DNA from: Bradyrhizobium sp. cir1
GTDB taxonomy: Bacteria; Pseudomonadota; Alphaproteobacteria; Rhizobiales; Xanthobacteraceae
DNA length: 64,000 nucleotides
NCBI RefSeq assembly: GCF_014198245.1
Contig: NZ_JACIHE010000006.1
Location: forward strand, 310,001 to 374,000
Direction: 5' to 3'
Below the pieces are notes generated by a model. That model had not been told where the DNA came from. It did no database searches and worked only from the letters and a program-made list of their open reading frames with translations. Below are positions 34,152-42,754 of the stretch, piece by piece. Position numbers and translations under genes: made by a program. Every line of letters begins with the position of its first letter. Positions within the stretch are counted from its first letter, which is position 1.

Positions 34152-36776
34152 ATGCAATCTGAGCCGGACGTCACCATGATCGCCGCGGCAGAGCGGTTCG
34201 CGCGCACGGCACAGGACGAGGCCGCAACGATGCGTGGACAGGCTGCACGCCCTTGGGCGCTCGTCCCCATCGTGGCCGCGTCGGGCTTTGCGGGCCTCGG
34301 CTACGAGATCGTGTGGACGCGCCAGTTGAGCCTTGCGCTCGGCACCGAGATGATGGCGGTACTCGGTGTCATTGCCGGTTTTTTCGGCGGTCTGGCCCTG
34401 GGCGCATTCGCACTTGATCGGCTGATCCGCCGTTCGACATCGCCATGGCGTGTCTATGCGATCCTCGAAGCCGTCATCGCCGTCTGGGGTCTGATCAGCG
34501 TGTGGCTGCTGCCGGCGGCCGGGCGGGCCCTGCCGCCTCTGCTCGGCACCGAACCGTCTCCAGTCCTGCTGTGGGCCGGCAGCCTGGCGCTGCCGACGCT
34601 CGTGCTGCTGCCCGCAACGATCGCCATGGGCGGAACCCTGGCTGCGCTGGAACGGATGACGCGGCATGCGCGTGGCGAGGCGCGCGTCACTTCAGGCGTG
34701 TATGGCGCGAACACGGCCGGAGCTCTGGCCGGCACGCTCGCCTCCACATTCCTCCTGATCCCGGCACTGGGGTTTTCGGGAACGCTGCTCTGCCTCGCCG
34801 GCGTCAACGCGTTCTGCGCGCTCGCCGCGCTCGCGCTCGGACCTGTGGCGGGCAAGGCCGATGCCGAAGAACGGCGGCCGCAACGAGTGCGGGACTTGCG
34901 GCTCACGATCACCTTGTTCGCAACGGGACTGTTCGGAATCGCATTCGAAGTCCTTGTGGTTCGGCTCGCCGCGCAGGTGATGGAAGACACCGTCTACACC
35001 TTCGCCGGACTATTGGCAGCATATCTGCTTGGCACCGCGGCGGGTGGCCTGCTCTGGCAGCGGACCGGGCGAGAGGCGACCGACGGAAATCTCCGCGGCC
35101 TGCTCGCCGCAACGGCCTTCGCCTGCATCACAACCGCCGCGCTTGCGCCCTATGCCGGCCGGCTGGTCGAGATCGCATCGCCAGCAGACGTCTTCGGCGA
35201 ACTGGCGGTGGCGATCGCCCTCTTTCTGGTCCCCGCCACCGCAATGGGCGCACTGTTCGGCCTGCTGGCGCAGCGCGTGAGCGATCAGCGCGGCTCGGTC
35301 GGCGCGGCAGTCGGCATCAACAGCCTCGGCGCCTGCCTTGCGCCGCTGCTGGCGGCGCAATTCCTGATCCCGGCCTTTGGCGCCTGGACGGCACTGCTAG
35401 CCGTTGCGCTCGGCTATTTGCTGCTGCTGCCGCCCGGCCGATCGGCACTGCTGTGGTCCGCGCTACCTGCGATCTTCGCGCTCATCCTGTGGCTCGATCC
35501 TGCGCCACCACTGACGCGCGTGCCCGCGGGCGGTGCGCTGCTGGCGGTCCGTGAAGGGCCGATGGCGACGGCGAGTGTCGTCGATGACGCGGCAGGGACA
35601 CGCTACCTTGAGGTCAATGGCCACTTCCGCATGGGCGGAACGAGCTCAACGCGATCCGACTACCGCCAGGCAATGCTGCCGCTGTTGCTTCACAAGGCGC
35701 CGCATCGGGCCCTGTTCCTGGGCATCGGCACGGGCGCCACCATGGTCGGTGGCGCACAGATGCCAGGTGTCAGCGTGCGCGGCGTCGAACTCTCCCGGGA
35801 AGTGGTGGACCTGCTGCCCTGGTTCGTCGATCCGCCGCCGGCGTCAGTGCCGGGCATAACGGTGGCGGATGCCCGCCGCTACGTCGCGGCGGATACGGGC
35901 CAGCACGACGTGATCATCGCCGACCTGTTTCACCCCGCGCTCGACGGCAGCGGCGCGCTCTACACGGTGGAGCATTTCGCGGCCGTGAAACGCAGGCTGG
36001 CGCCTGACGGGATCTTCTGCCAATGGCTGCCGCTGTATCAGCTCGATCTGCCCTCCTTGCGCGCCATCATCCGCGGCTTTCTCGACGTCTATCCCGACGG
36101 CGCGGCCTGGCTCAATCATTACAGCGTCCGCACACCGATGCTTGCGCTGATTGGATCCGGCAAAGGCGGCCATCCCGATATCGATGCGCTCGGTGCGCGG
36201 CTGCAAGATCCCGCGACCGCGAAGGTTGTACGGCCGATGGGGTTCGAGGCCCCGATCGATCTGCTCGGCCAATACCTCGGAGGTCCACGCGCGCTCTCCG
36301 CCTTCGCCGGCGAAGGTCCGCGCAACACCGATGATTATCCGTTCGTGACCTTCGATGCGCGACGGAATGTCCGCGCGCTCCGGGCAGCTCCGTGGTCATT
36401 GCTGCTTGCCGTGACGAAGGACCTCCAGCCGGATCCGAATGAACTATTGGCTGGCGCCGGGCGCGATGCGCTCGGTGCGCGCCTCACCGCCTACTGGCAC
36501 GCGCGCAACCGCTTCCTCGAGGCCGGCGCATCCTTGCCCGGCGATCCGCGCGGTGCGGCCCTGATCGAAGCGGCCTCCCCGGGCCTCATCGACGCACTCC
36601 GCCTGAGCCCCGAATTCGATCCGGCCTATGGGCCGCTGATGGGAATGGCGAAGTCCCTGATCGGCTCGGACCGCGCGGCGGCTGCTCGCCTGTTGCGCAG
36701 GATCAACGAGGCGGCGCCCTCGAGGCCGGAAGCGCGGGAGTTGCTGCTTCGCGAGTTCGGACTGAGAAACGAGTGA
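34152..36776 (+). CDS. Membrane-embedded spermidine-synthase-like protein (fused transporter/methyltransferase fold)
   Basis: About 874 residues from the ATG at 34152, with AGGGG directly upstream; a GTG lies at 34143. The N-terminal half (residues about 30-460) has ten or more transmembrane helices with MFS-like features. The C-terminal half (about 480-720) is a SAM/spermidine-synthase Rossmann domain: YLEVNGHFRMGG, ALFLGIGTGATM, VRGVELSREVVDL and VIIADLFHPA. The last 130 residues are helical. The usual GGGDG motif of true polyamine synthases is GIGTG here, so substrate and reaction are uncertain. It follows the TonB receptor on the same strand after about 170 bases and is convergent with the oxygenase gene. 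Confidence 0.82.
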   Translation: MQSEPDVTMIAAAERFARTAQDEAATMRGQAARPWALVPIVAASGFAGLGYEIVWTRQLSLALGTEMMAVLGVIAGFFGGLALGAFALDRLIRRSTSPWRVYAILEAVIAVWGLISVWLLPAAGRALPPLLGTEPSPVLLWAGSLALPTLVLLPATIAMGGTLAALERMTRHARGEARVTSGVYGANTAGALAGTLASTFLLIPALGFSGTLLCLAGVNAFCALAALALGPVAGKADAEERRPQRVRDLRLTITLFATGLFGIAFEVLVVRLAAQVMEDTVYTFAGLLAAYLLGTAAGGLLWQRTGREATDGNLRGLLAATAFACITTAALAPYAGRLVEIASPADVFGELAVAIALFLVPATAMGALFGLLAQRVSDQRGSVGAAVGINSLGACLAPLLAAQFLIPAFGAWTALLAVALGYLLLLPPGRSALLWSALPAIFALILWLDPAPPLTRVPAGGALLAVREGPMATASVVDDAAGTRYLEVNGHFRMGGTSSTRSDYRQAMLPLLLHKAPHRALFLGIGTGATMVGGAQMPGVSVRGVELSREVVDLLPWFVDPPPASVPGITVADARRYVAADTGQHDVIIADLFHPALDGSGALYTVEHFAAVKRRLAPDGIFCQWLPLYQLDLPSLRAIIRGFLDVYPDGAAWLNHYSVRTPMLALIGSGKGGHPDIDALGARLQDPATAKVVRPMGFEAPIDLLGQYLGGPRALSAFAGEGPRNTDDYPFVTFDARRNVRALRAAPWSLLLAVTKDLQPDPNELLAGAGRDALGARLTAYWHARNRFLEAGASLPGDPRGAALIEAASPGLIDALRLSPEFDPAYGPLMGMAKSLIGSDRAAAARLLRRINEAAPSRPEARELLLREFGLRNE

Positions 36777-36785
36777 TCGCCGGCC

Positions 36786-37409
36786 TTACGGCGCGAAGTT
36801 GACGCGATAGCCCCAGCAGTCGAGATGATCGGGAATGGCGTTGAAGGCGATCGTGATTCTCTGACCACCCTGATTCCTCGGCACCTCGTGATAGAGATAG
36901 CTTGGAAACAGCACGAGATCGCCCGGCTCGGCCTCCGGCAGGGCATACTTGCCCGCGTTGAAGGGCCCGATGGCGGCGCTGCGCGTATGGTGGCGGAAGG
37001 AGAAGTCGAAGCCGCCGGGTGGCCGCACGAAGACCGTCTTGCAGGCCGGATGCGAGGGCGTCAGGTAGAAGATGCCGGAGACGAAGCTGTTGGCGTGGGA
37101 ATGCAGCGTCTGGTTTCCGCCGGTCTCGAGCATGTTGGTCCACATCTCCTTGACGGTCCAGCGCAGCTCTTCGCCGAACAGCAGGACACCGAAATCGACC
37201 AGCTTGGGGACGGCAAGCTCGGCGATCTGACGAAACAGCTCGTTGTCGCGGGGATCGGCAACTTCGGTGTGGAAGAGCTGACCCGAACGCAGATTGCCCT
37301 CGATCCGGGTATTCCGGATCGCGGCCACAGCGGCTTCGTTCAGCGAGGGCGGGAGCAGCCCCGGCGAGCGCAGCAGGGGAATCGGGAAAAGCGGCTCGAT
37401 CTGATCCAT
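36786..37409 (-). CDS. 2OG-Fe(II) oxygenase family protein
   Basis: A 207-residue double-stranded beta-helix oxygenase of the 2OG-FeII_Oxy_5 type. Iron-ligand segments are QTLHSHANSFVSGIFYL and LVLFPSYLYHEVPRN; the 2-oxoglutarate-binding Arg is in GGQRITIAFN. The N-terminus (MDQIEPLFPIPLLRSPG) matches the usual start of the family. It should hydroxylate an unknown substrate with O2 and 2-oxoglutarate. It is the last gene of a minus-strand set with the small lipoprotein-like gene and DUF3604, and convergent with the spermidine-synthase-like gene 9 bases away. Confidence 0.85.
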   Translation of the reverse strand: MDQIEPLFPIPLLRSPGLLPPSLNEAAVAAIRNTRIEGNLRSGQLFHTEVADPRDNELFRQIAELAVPKLVDFGVLLFGEELRWTVKEMWTNMLETGGNQTLHSHANSFVSGIFYLTPSHPACKTVFVRPPGGFDFSFRHHTRSAAIGPFNAGKYALPEAEPGDLVLFPSYLYHEVPRNQGGQRITIAFNAIPDHLDCWGYRVNFAP

Positions 37410-37510
37410 GTCGCAACGTCACCCTGTTCTTGAAACGCGGGCAGACAATGCCCGGGCTAGGATGACACAGCGATGACAGCGCGAAGGATCTCCAAAATTC
37501 TCCGATCCAA

Positions 37511-37852
37511 CTACTCGTCTGCCCGGAGCACTTTCAGCGTCTCGCCGGGCCGCAGCTCGTGGCGTCGTTCGCGCACCTCGACAGAGGCGCGCGCGGCCAT
37601 GTCGAGACATTCGTCGAATTCGCCATTGCCGGCTTCCACCAGCGCCTGATGCAAATGCCGTTCGGCGAAATAGCGCGACAGATGATCGGGCGGCAAGGCC
37701 GCCGCCAATGCGCGCGCCTCCGCGACCGCAGCATTGCAATCGTCCCGCGTCGGTTCCTCCGAGGCGGGCGCGGCGGCATCGGGAGCGGCTACGGCGCAGC
37801 CCAGGCCGGCGAGCAGGCCCAATGCGTAGGCGGTCATACGAAACAGATGCAT
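37511..37852 (-). CDS. Small exported or lipid-anchored helical protein
   Basis: A 113-residue protein with an N-terminal signal (MTAYALGLLAGLGCAVAA). The Cys at residue 19 follows LAGLG, which is close to but not a perfect lipobox, so lipid anchoring is possible. The mature part is helical and charged, with paired cysteines (DDCNAAVAEARAL; DECLDMAARA). No family was recognised. It lies between the DUF3604 and oxygenase genes on the same strand and probably belongs to their transcript. Confidence 0.65.
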   Translation of the reverse strand: MHLFRMTAYALGLLAGLGCAVAAPDAAAPASEEPTRDDCNAAVAEARALAAALPPDHLSRYFAERHLHQALVEAGNGEFDECLDMAARASVEVRERRHELRPGETLKVLRADE

Positions 37853-37938
37853 GTCGGTCGCCCCGGGCAGCGAAGCCCTGCTTCAAAACGAATGCGGCGG
37901 GACGCACGTGGCGCCCCGCCGGATGGCCTCAGGTCACA

Positions 37939-39957
37939 TCAGTGGTGATCGTGATGATGATCATCGTCATGGTCGTGGTGGTCGTGCTCAGCCCGCTGTC
38001 CGAGCCGGCGCGCCAGTTCGGCGTTGGTCTCGACCAGGAGCTTCGGCGAGCCTTCCGGCCTGACGAAGATCGGGTTGGCATAGAACCAGGCGTTCGAATA
38101 GGCCTGAACGTCGTGGGTCACCTTCTTGGCACCGTTCACCGTCTCCAGATGCGCCGGGCACGCCGGGTCGGTGCAGCTGACCTGCGCATTGTTGGCATCG
38201 AGCAGCGGATTGCCGGCGGTATCACTGACGTTCGGAGTGCCGTTCGGAATGTTGGTGCCGCGCGCGCGGATGTAGAACGGCTTGTTGCCCGCGGTAAACG
38301 TCGTCGTGAACCGCAGCCGCACGCCGTCGCGATCGCCCCAATGTTGGCGATGCATCTGCGTCGCCGAGATCTGCCGGGCGATGGTCGCCGAGGGGTTGTA
38401 CACGATCGACGCGCCGGCCGTGCCCGCGGCATTCGCCACCGCATAGTTGGGCGCATCAGGCGCAACGACGCCGGTGATCTGGCCCGTGATCAGATCGACG
38501 TGGTCGAGCGACGGCTTGTTCAGCGGCTGCTTGATCCCCACCGGCAGCAGCAGCGGGTTGTTGAAGGTGTAGGGGCTGTTGTTCTCCCGCGGGACGGTCA
38601 GCTCCATCTCGACCGTGATCTTTTCGCCGGGCCTCACGACCAGGGTCTCGCCCATGGTCTTCCAGTCGTCACCGCGCGTCTTGGCGCGGAACACCAGGTC
38701 CGGACCGATGAGATCCGCATTGACCGAGTACGAGTTGCCCGAGCGCATGCCGTCGACGACGTGCTGCGACGAGAACCGTCCGGCATTCGGAACATAAAGC
38801 TTGGTGTATTCGCCGGGAATGAAGTCGGCCGTCGTGAAGGAGTCGCGCGCACCGCCCGCACCGCGGCTGTGCCAGTCGGAGCTCACATAGATGAAGAAGT
38901 TGCGGCCCTCGCCGAGCAACCCGTCCCAGAGGCCGCCGACCTTCGCGGTGTAGATGCCGCCCATGCCGTAGGTGCCGCCGCCGACCGCGCCGGTGCCGTA
39001 GGAACCGGAACCGCCATTGAGGCCGCCTTCGGCGAAGTGACCGGGCGATTCAATGCCGAATGCAACCGTCGGGCCCGCATTGTTGAAGTCGCGGAAATGC
39101 TCGATGTTGTAGCCCTTGCTGGCGGTCGGGTTGAACGGCCCCTGGCGTTCGGTGTGGGTCGGGATGACGTAGGATTGCAGCGGATAGTTCGCCTGCAACC
39201 ACTTGATGCCCGAAAGCGCCTTCTGATGGCCGGCCGTGCCGGCGTTGTTGACGTTGTCTTTTCCCGGCCAGAGCTGGTTGCCGCCGGCGTCGATGACGGG
39301 ACCGATCGCATCGGTGTCGGCGCGGTCGAAGCGGTATTCGAATTCCGCCATCTTGTCCGCGTTGCCGGTCCCCTTGTGCGGGTGCCGCCCGGGGTGCTGC
39401 CCGGTGATGACGGCGACGTCGACGTGTTCGTGGCCGGGCGCGATCCACTCGAGACCCTCGATCAGCACCTTGTCGTACTGCGCCGAACGATTGACGATGG
39501 TCGGATACTCGACCTCGCGGATCGATTGCCAGCGCCACATCGTCGCGCCGGTGCCGGAGCCGTTCGGGGTGCCCTTCAGGCTGCTGATGGTGATCCCGTC
39601 GATGGTCTGGCCGAGCGTCTGGCTCCAGGTCGTCGTGGTCTGGCCCGGAATATTGGCGCTGGTGTCGCTGAAGCGGCAGTCGCGATTACCGGAGCCGCCG
39701 TGGTTGCCGAGCGTGAACCAGTCGAGGTCGAAATTGTTGCCGCCTGCCGACGCGGTGCCCCGCCCGACTGCGCGGTCGATCACGTAGCCGGCGGCAACCG
39801 AACCATCCGTGCAAGTATTGTGATTGTGCATGTCGCCGGCGACATAAGGATTGCCGCGGCGCTCGCCGCGACCGAACTCCTCCGCTGCAGCGCTCTGAGT
39901 CAGCGCCAATGATGCCGATGCGGCGGTCAACAGGATCGTCTTGCCAGATGGAAACAT
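37939..39957 (-). CDS. DUF3604 protein with a His/Asp-rich C-terminal tail
   Basis: A 672-residue exported protein. The signal peptide covers residues 1-25 (cleavage after QSAAA). The DUF3604 domain opens with the likely metal-binding segment GDMHNHNTCTDGS and has later His/Asp-containing segments (LEWIAPGHEHVDVAVI; YVSSDWHSRG), a PHP-like hydrolase layout. The last 16 residues are almost only His and Asp (EHDHHDHDDDHHHDHH; nine His, six Asp), typical of metal-binding tails. Ribosome-binding site GAGGGGAGA. Its family has no firm function. Divergent from it is a prolyl isomerase followed by three HupE/UreJ-type genes, so a periplasmic metal-handling role is a fair hypothesis. Confidence 0.85.
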   Translation of the reverse strand: MFPSGKTILLTAASASLALTQSAAAEEFGRGERRGNPYVAGDMHNHNTCTDGSVAAGYVIDRAVGRGTASAGGNNFDLDWFTLGNHGGSGNRDCRFSDTSANIPGQTTTTWSQTLGQTIDGITISSLKGTPNGSGTGATMWRWQSIREVEYPTIVNRSAQYDKVLIEGLEWIAPGHEHVDVAVITGQHPGRHPHKGTGNADKMAEFEYRFDRADTDAIGPVIDAGGNQLWPGKDNVNNAGTAGHQKALSGIKWLQANYPLQSYVIPTHTERQGPFNPTASKGYNIEHFRDFNNAGPTVAFGIESPGHFAEGGLNGGSGSYGTGAVGGGTYGMGGIYTAKVGGLWDGLLGEGRNFFIYVSSDWHSRGAGGARDSFTTADFIPGEYTKLYVPNAGRFSSQHVVDGMRSGNSYSVNADLIGPDLVFRAKTRGDDWKTMGETLVVRPGEKITVEMELTVPRENNSPYTFNNPLLLPVGIKQPLNKPSLDHVDLITGQITGVVAPDAPNYAVANAAGTAGASIVYNPSATIARQISATQMHRQHWGDRDGVRLRFTTTFTAGNKPFYIRARGTNIPNGTPNVSDTAGNPLLDANNAQVSCTDPACPAHLETVNGAKKVTHDVQAYSNAWFYANPIFVRPEGSPKLLVETNAELARRLGQRAEHDHHDHDDDHHHDHH

Positions 39958-40248
39958 CTATCTCCCCTCATTCAAGTCAGGTATCGCGAAACAACAACAG
40001 AGACTTTGGGAATTCGGACACCATGTGATCCAACGGCGTGAGCGACTCCCTGCGCGCGGCGATGATGACCAGAGTTCCGATACAACTTCGTGAAGGATTT
40101 ATGTTTGGCGCGCGCAGGTCGGCAATTTCCGCCAGGCATCTTGCCTCCAGCGTTTGTCCGTTGCATTTTCCGCGCCGCGCGAAGATGACAGTTGAAATGC
40201 TCTGCTGCACGAAGCGGCGGCGCGTGCTGAGAGATTTGTGACAACCAT
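39958..40248. other. Divergent promoter region
   Basis: This region of 291 bases lies between the DUF3604 gene (minus) and the prolyl-isomerase gene (plus). It must contain the promoters of both transcripts. No clear operator was recognised by eye. Open frames in it have no protein-like content. Confidence 0.5.
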
Positions 40249-41142
40249 ATGTCAATGCCGGCGACACCAGTTGAAGTGCAGTCCTTTCCGATATCGCACG
40301 CGGGAGATCCGGGCGCGGATGTCGCCACGACGAAGCCTTTCTCTTTCGTCTCGATGCTTGTGCGGCTCTCGCGCGAACCCTTGCTGCACTTCACCCTGCT
40401 CGGAGCGATCATATTCGGCATCGACGGCGTGCTGCATCCGCCCGCCAAGGACGAAAAGGTCATCACGGTGACCAAAGCGATGCGGCAGTCCTTCATCGAC
40501 AATTTCGACGAGGACAAGGAACGCGCCCCGTCGAGCGAACAGCTCCAGAAGATGATCGACAGCTGGGTCGCGAGCGAGATCCTCTACCGCGAAGGCAAGG
40601 CGCTTGGCGTCGACCGCGGCGACGAGACGATCCGGGACCGGATCGCCTTCAAGATGCAGTTGCTGATCTTCGACCAGATCCGCGTCCCGCGCCCAACGGA
40701 CGAGCAGCTCCAGGCATGGTTTGCGGAAAATCACGCCCGCTTCGACGAGCCGGAGCGCGTCTCCTTCTACATCACCCCACCTACGGACCGGGCGACGGCG
40801 CAGCGTCAGCTCGACGACATCGTCCAGCAGCGCGAATCCGAGGAGCTGCAGCATCTCACGCGCGCCATCCTGGCCCGGCCGGTCGAAAGTCTTGCCGCAG
40901 GCTTCGGCGACAATTTCCACGATCAATTGCTGGCGATGCCGGAAGGGGAATGGAAGCTGCTGCAATCCAAGGACGGCTGGCACGTCGCCCGGCTGGATTC
41001 CCGGCGCCCGGGGGATCTTGCCAGCCTCGATAAGGTTCGAGATGAGGCCGCCAGGATTTGGCATACGGATGAGACCCGCAAGCTGGCCTGGGAAGCGGTC
41101 AAGCGGCTCAAGGCGTCCTATCAAGTGCGGTACGAGCCGTGA
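40249..41142 (+). CDS. Membrane-anchored PpiC/SurA-like peptidyl-prolyl isomerase
   Basis: A 297-residue protein. A cytoplasmic head of about 40 residues leads to one transmembrane helix near residues 45-63 (LLHFTLLGAIIFGIDGVL). Behind it is a periplasmic chaperone-like region with a helical SurA-N-type part (DSWVASEILYREGKALGVDRG) and a parvulin-like domain (EPERVSFYI; LAAGFGDNFHDQLLAMPEGEW; SKDGWHVARLDSRRPG). It may fold an exported partner such as the DUF3604 protein or the receptor. The following HupE-type gene overlaps it by 4 bases (GTGA), so the pair is coupled. Confidence 0.83.
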   Translation: MSMPATPVEVQSFPISHAGDPGADVATTKPFSFVSMLVRLSREPLLHFTLLGAIIFGIDGVLHPPAKDEKVITVTKAMRQSFIDNFDEDKERAPSSEQLQKMIDSWVASEILYREGKALGVDRGDETIRDRIAFKMQLLIFDQIRVPRPTDEQLQAWFAENHARFDEPERVSFYITPPTDRATAQRQLDDIVQQRESEELQHLTRAILARPVESLAAGFGDNFHDQLLAMPEGEWKLLQSKDGWHVARLDSRRPGDLASLDKVRDEAARIWHTDETRKLAWEAVKRLKASYQVRYEP

Positions 41143-42131
41143 GAGCGATCCCATATCTGCGATTGGCGCTGCTGGCCTTGATGCTGGCGCTGGCCGTACT
41201 GATGCGGCCGTCGGCGCTCAGTGCGCATGAAGCGGCGATGGGCGTACTCGAATTCCGCGAGGTCCGGCCCGGCGCGTTCGTCGGCCGCTGGAGCATCGAA
41301 CCCTCGATCGGAGCATCGCGGGTCGACCTGCGGGTGCCGCCGCACTGCTTCCTCCGCCTGCCCGAGATGAACTGCGGCGCGAAGGGGCTGGTGGGTCCGA
41401 TCACCATCACCAACCTCGGCTCCAACATGTCGGTCGTCCTGATCAAGGTCATCCCGATCGAGGGCGAGCCGCGCAGCTACACGATCTCGACGGCCAATCC
41501 GGTCGTCTCCGTTCTCGGCACCGGCGCGCCGACGCTCGAGGTGTGGCTCGAGCTGGCCAGGACCTATGTGAATTACGGCATCGATCACATTCTGCTCGGC
41601 GCCGATCATCTGCTGTTCGTGCTGGGCCTGATCTGGATCGTCGGCAGCGGCTGGCGTCTGGTGAAGACGATCACGGCCTTCACGATCGGTCACAGCGCCT
41701 CGCTGGCCGCAGCCGCTTTCGGCCTGATCGGCGTGCCGGAACGCCCGCTCAACGCCTGCATCGCATTGAGCATCGCCTTCGTCGGGGTGGAGATCGTCAA
41801 GCAGCAGCGCGGTGAGATCGGGCTCACCGCCCGCTATCCCTGGATCGTGGCATTCAGCTTCGGCCTGGTGCACGGCATCGGCTTCGCAAGCGCGCTGGCC
41901 GGACTTGGGCTCGAGCGCCGCCTGCTTCCCGCAGCGTTGCTGTTCTTCAACATCGGCGTGGAGATCGGACAGCTCGCCTTCGTGCTGCTCGTGCTCGCCT
42001 TGATCTGGGCGCACCGCCGGCTTGGTGCCGTCGTGCCGCGCTGGGGCGAAGCCCTCCCGGCCTACCTCATCGGGTCGGTTTCGATGTTCTGGTTCTTCGG
42101 CCGACTGGCGCGCGTGTTCGTCGTGATCTGA
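41139..42131 (+). CDS. HupE/UreJ-type membrane protein with periplasmic N-terminal domain
   Basis: A 330-residue protein. The signal is at residues 1-29 (LALLALMLALAVLM, then SALSAHE). A beta-rich periplasmic domain of about 110 residues comes next. Then six or seven helices carry the HupE/UreJ_2 signature histidines: GIDHILLGADHLLFVLGL, FTIGHSASLAA and FSFGLVHGIGFA. HupE/UreJ relatives are nickel or cobalt permeases, though the longer HupE_UreJ_2 group has been little tested. The start is GTG, overlapping the isomerase stop. First of three consecutive HupE-type genes. Confidence 0.85.
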   Translation: MRAIPYLRLALLALMLALAVLMRPSALSAHEAAMGVLEFREVRPGAFVGRWSIEPSIGASRVDLRVPPHCFLRLPEMNCGAKGLVGPITITNLGSNMSVVLIKVIPIEGEPRSYTISTANPVVSVLGTGAPTLEVWLELARTYVNYGIDHILLGADHLLFVLGLIWIVGSGWRLVKTITAFTIGHSASLAAAAFGLIGVPERPLNACIALSIAFVGVEIVKQQRGEIGLTARYPWIVAFSFGLVHGIGFASALAGLGLERRLLPAALLFFNIGVEIGQLAFVLLVLALIWAHRRLGAVVPRWGEALPAYLIGSVSMFWFFGRLARVFVVI

Positions 42132-42148
42132 GCGAGAGTCCCAACACA

Positions 42149-42754
42149 ATGTCTTTGCGCCTTCCCCTCCCCCTTACGACCGCGATCGTTTCGTTCGCGC
42201 TGACGCAGCCGGCTCTCGCGCATGAGCAGGCCGGCGTGGCGGGCGGCCTCGTCAGCGGTCTGCTCCATCCGGTCACCGGCATCGACCATCTCATCGCAAT
42301 GGTGGCCGTCGGGATCTGGGGCGCGCAGCTCGGCGCCCCCGCAATCTGGATCCTGCCGATCACCTTTCCGCTCGTCATGGCGATCGGCGGCGTGCTGGGC
42401 GTGCTGCACGTGCCGCTCCCGATGCCGGAGGTGATGATTGCCGTCTCCGCCGTGATCCTGGGAGTTGCCGTTGCCGCCCGGCTGCGCCTGCCCTTTGCCG
42501 CGGCCGCCCTCGTCGTCGCGGTGTTCGCGATCTTTCACGGTCATGCGCATGGCGCCGAGCTGCCGCGCGCGGCGAATGCGCTGGCTTATGGCGTCGGCTT
42601 CGTCACCGCGACCGGCCTGTTGCATCTGTGCGGCATCGCGATCGGCACCTTGACGCGCTGGCCCGCCGGCGAGCGCCTCATCCAGGGACTTGGGGCCGGC
42701 ATTGCGGCAATCGGCTGCTATTTCCTCGCGCAGGGCGTCGGAGCCTTCGCATGA
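42149..42754 (+). CDS. HupE/UreJ-family permease, probable nickel/cobalt transporter
   Basis: A 201-residue protein of classical HupE/UreJ size. The signal peptide ends near residue 24 (FALTQPALAHEQ). The metal-site motif HPVTGIDHLIAMVAVG is intact, as is FHGHAHGAELP in the later helix. Six helices are expected. Members such as HupE of Rhizobium leguminosarum transport Ni(II); which ion this copy carries is not known. No urease or hydrogenase genes are in the window. It overlaps the next paralogue by 4 bases. Confidence 0.88.
   Translation: MSLRLPLPLTTAIVSFALTQPALAHEQAGVAGGLVSGLLHPVTGIDHLIAMVAVGIWGAQLGAPAIWILPITFPLVMAIGGVLGVLHVPLPMPEVMIAVSAVILGVAVAARLRLPFAAAALVVAVFAIFHGHAHGAELPRAANALAYGVGFVTATGLLHLCGIAIGTLTRWPAGERLIQGLGAGIAAIGCYFLAQGVGAFA

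Noticed and set aside
37708..39912. A very long plus-strand open frame (734 codons) opposite the DUF3604 gene
   Set aside because: It is a by-product of GC-rich third positions on the other strand. It has the His/Arg-rich, low-complexity make-up of antisense frames and no family motifs, while the minus-strand protein has a signal peptide and recognisable domain.
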